This document shows positions 61,898 to 64,000 of a stretch of DNA of 64,000 bases, one piece after another. Each line of letters starts with the position of its first letter. Position 1 is the stretch's first letter. The stretch spans positions 40,817-104,816 of the forward strand of contig CAVZBX010000004.1 of NCBI GenBank assembly GCA_963773655.1, written 5' to 3'. Under the pieces are notes generated by a model. It made no database searches, had not been told where the DNA came from, and saw only the letters and a program-made list of their open reading frames with translations. Both the position numbers and the translations under genes were made by a program. This DNA is from DASSQJ01 sp963773655 (GTDB taxonomy: Bacteria; Actinomycetota; Actinomycetes; Actinomycetales; Dermatophilaceae).

Positions 61898-63555
61898 CAG
61901 CCTGACCGAGTTCAACGAGAGCCTCCAGCAGGAGATCATCCTCGCCGCCTCCGAGGAGGGTAGCGAGGCCACACTCTCCTCGAAGTTCGTCGACCACATG
62001 TTCGACGTCCTCACCGAAGCTGGTGAGGTCGACGATGCGAGAAGTTCGAACTACGAGACGCGTGGGGCGAGGGTCTCGGGATTCGAGTTCAGCGAGGACG
62101 AGGCGACTCTGCACCTGTTCGTGGCCGACTACCGATCAACGCCGGGCGTGGAGTCCCTCGGTAAGGCCGAGCTCGACGTGCACTACAAGCGCGCCCTGCG
62201 CTTCCTCGAGCAGGCCAAGGGCGGGTTGTGGCGAAAGCTCGAGGAGACTTCCACGGCATGGGACATGGCGCAACGCATCCACGAGGCATGGTCCAAGGTC
62301 GGGGAGGTCCGCATCACGATCCTGACCAATGCCGAACTTCGGACCAAGGTCCCGAGTCCGGCCGAGCTCGACGGTCGGGTGGTGCACCACCGAGTCTGGG
62401 ATCTCGGTCGTCTGCACAAGCTCGACTCGAGTGGTCGGGCGCAGGAACCGATCACGGTCGACGTGGTCGAACTCTGGGGTGAGCCACTCCCGTGCCTCGG
62501 CCCACACGGGCAGAAGGGTTCATACGACGCATACCTCCTCACCCTGCCGGGCGAGTTCCTGGCGAGCGTCTACGAGTTGTACGGCCCCCGACTCCTCGAG
62601 CTGAACGTGCGCTCCTTCCTGCAATCGAGGGGGAAGGTCAATCGAGGCATCCAGGAGACCATCCGCGACGAGCCGGGGCGCTTCCTTGCGTACAACAACG
62701 GGATCTCGATGACCGCGGCGTCCGTCGACGTCGTGGATGCCCCCGGAGGGGGCCGTGCAATCGCGACCATCTACGACCTCCAGATCGTCAACGGTGGCCA
62801 GACGACGGCGTCCCTGCACTCGCCAAGGTGAAGAACAAGGCCGATCTCTCCGAGGTGAACGTCGAGGCCAAGCTTTCCGTCGTCGAACCGGAGCAGCTCG
62901 GGAATCTGGTTCCCCTGATCAGCCAGTTCGCCAACAGCCAGAACCGCGTGAACATGGCGGACTTCACCGCAAACGACCCATTCCACGTTGAGCTTGAGAA
63001 GCTCTCCCGCAGCATCTGGGCCCCGGGCGTTGGGGGTGGGCCCCACATGACGCGCTGGTACTACGAGCGTGCACGTGGGCAGTACGCGGACGCACACGCG
63101 CGTGAGCGGACCCCGCCAAGCAGCGCGACTTCAAGAAGGTCCACCCGCTGAGCCAGAAGTTCACCAAGACGGACGTCGCGAAGTTCGAGAACACCTGGGA
63201 CCAGCTCCCCTGGCTGGTCTCCCTCGGCGCGGAGAAGAACTTCCGCGAGTTCATGCTGCGGCTGGAGAAGCGCGGGCGCTTCACACCCACTCCGTCCTAC
63301 TTCGAGGCGCTTGTGGCGAAGGCCATCCTCTTCCGCTCGTCGGAGCGGATCATCGGTGGACTTCAGCTGGGCGGCTACCGTTCCCAGGCCGTGGCGTACA
63401 CCCTGGCCAAGCTGCTCAACGCAACCGGCCAACGAGTGGACCTCGACGCGATCTGGAAGAGCCAAGAACTCTCGGACGCGCTTGCCACTGCCATCGAGGA
63501 TCTCGGGGCCACCGTGCATATGACGCGCGGGCCCGGAGCGTGGGAGGCGCACTAG
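61890..63555 (+). pseudogene. mzaE: AIPR family protein (MzaE-like), two frameshifts
   Basis: About 555 residues when frames are joined at about 62815 and 63113. AIPR (abortive infection phage resistance) motifs are seen: GRFLAYNNGISMTAASVDVV, QIVNGGQTTASLHS, then VPLISQFANSQNRVNMADF and HMTRWYYERARGQY. The C-terminal part RRGRFTPTPSYFEALVAKAI is also typical. The start overlaps the PD-(D/E)XK gene stop by eight bases. AIPR proteins are thought to be RNases or regulators that limit phage growth. Terminator hairpins follow. Confidence 0.78.
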
Positions 63556-63561
63556 CGTCGA

Positions 63562-63587
63562 CGGGGTTCGCCCCGGGCGATCCGCCC
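63562..63587. terminator. Tandem hairpins between convergent genes
   Basis: CGGGG-TTCG-CCCCG (a stable UUCG-capped stem) is followed at once by GGGCG-ATC-CGCCC. They lie after the AIPR gene and before the convergent ABC ATPase end. Confidence 0.6.
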
Positions 63588-63604
63588 GCCGCGGTCCGGG
63601 ACGG

Positions 63605-64000
63605 CTACGCCACGACGGGCACGTCGCCGTGGCCGACCCAGACGATGTCGCCCCGGGCGAGCTCGAGCGCGGCCGCCTCGTCGCGCGTGAGCTGCACGGC
63701 CAGCAACGCGCCGTCGGAGAGCGCGAGCTCGGCGCGGACCTCGAAGCCCAGGTGCACGACGCGCCGGACCATCGCCTCGAGCGCTCCGTCGCGCGGCTCG
63801 GAGGACACGCGCAGGTCGTGCGGGCGCACGAGCTCGCCGTCCAGCCGGACGGTCGGCCCAGGAAGGACATGACGAAGCCGTTGGCCGGGCGGTCGTAGAG
63901 CTCGCGCGGCGCGCCGGCCTGCTCGACACGGCCCTCGTTGATGACGACGATCCGGTCGGCGACGTCCATCGCCTCCTCCTGGTCGTGCAGCAATACATTG
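63605..64000 (-). pseudogene. Sulfate/molybdate-type ABC ATPase, C-terminal part, frameshifted
   Basis: Only the C-terminal third is inside the window: the H-loop DQEEAMDVADRIVVINEGRV then EQAGAPRELYDRPANGF, followed by a TOBE domain with VRLDGELVRPHDLRVSSEP and closing VWVGHGDVPVV. This matches CysA/ModC-type importers for sulfate, thiosulfate or molybdate. A one-base loss near 63857-63859 (three C where four are expected) splits the frame after FLG. The start and Walker A lie beyond the right edge. Confidence 0.8.

Noticed and set aside
54300..64000. Prophage
   Set aside because: No integrase, terminase, capsid or tail genes are present; the region is a defence island.

Overview
The window is chromosomal DNA from a high-GC actinobacterium. 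The evidence is the strongly G/C-ending codon use, the many GTG and TTG starts, gene junctions overlapping as ATGA or GTGA, and actinobacterial families (WS/DGAT acyltransferase, SHOCT, DUF6325, BTAD/NB-ARC regulator, ECF sigma with zinc-type anti-sigma). No rRNA gene, complete tRNA gene or CRISPR array was seen. A genus cannot be fixed; a Micrococcales-type organism is only a guess.

Layout. 1-5 kb: a SNF2 helicase cut by the left edge and small accessory genes. 5-11 kb: a TetR repressor divergent from a three-gene operon (class II aldolase fused to a class III aminotransferase, MFS transporter, FGGY kinase) that looks catabolic. 11-19 kb: WS/DGAT, DUF1269 protein, ABC exporter pair, frameshifted membrane-anchored hydrolase, NarL-type two-component system. 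19-28 kb: gene remnants, the copper module csoR-copZ-copA with CsoR-type operators, a sulfatase, a hydrolase and a nitroreductase. 29.5-38.4 kb: nine tightly overlapping genes read leftward (dehydrogenase, degenerate pterin synthase, glycosyltransferase, methyltransferase, UPF0104 membrane protein, RibD-type reductase, GTP cyclohydrolase II, CDP-alcohol phosphotransferase/sulfatase fusion, methyltransferase). It reads as one pathway, probably coupling a GTP-derived pyrimidine or pterin to a membrane or glycosylated product. 39-54 kb: ECF sigma/anti-sigma, several DUF4386-type membrane proteins, a CAAX-type protease, an MBL-fold protein, a large SARP-like regulator with a G-tract frameshift, and duplicated hydrolase debris.

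54.3-63.6 kb is a defence island with lower-GC, less biased codons at its left end. It begins near a tRNA 3'-end-like sequence and carries a Mza-type system: MutL/MORC-like ATPase, Z1-domain protein, small DUF protein, PD-(D/E)XK protein and AIPR protein. Upstream of it on the same strand is a MvaI/BcnI-like nuclease with a complete GreA-type coiled-coil inserted into its fold. That RNA-polymerase-binding hairpin, with its acidic tip kept, inside a restriction-type nuclease is the most unusual thing in the window. The right edge cuts a sulfate/molybdate-type ABC ATPase.

Caution: at least a dozen single-base frameshifts interrupt otherwise intact reading frames, several in G or C runs. Assembly error is as likely as decay, so frameshifted loci are typed as pseudogenes but described as probably functional genes.
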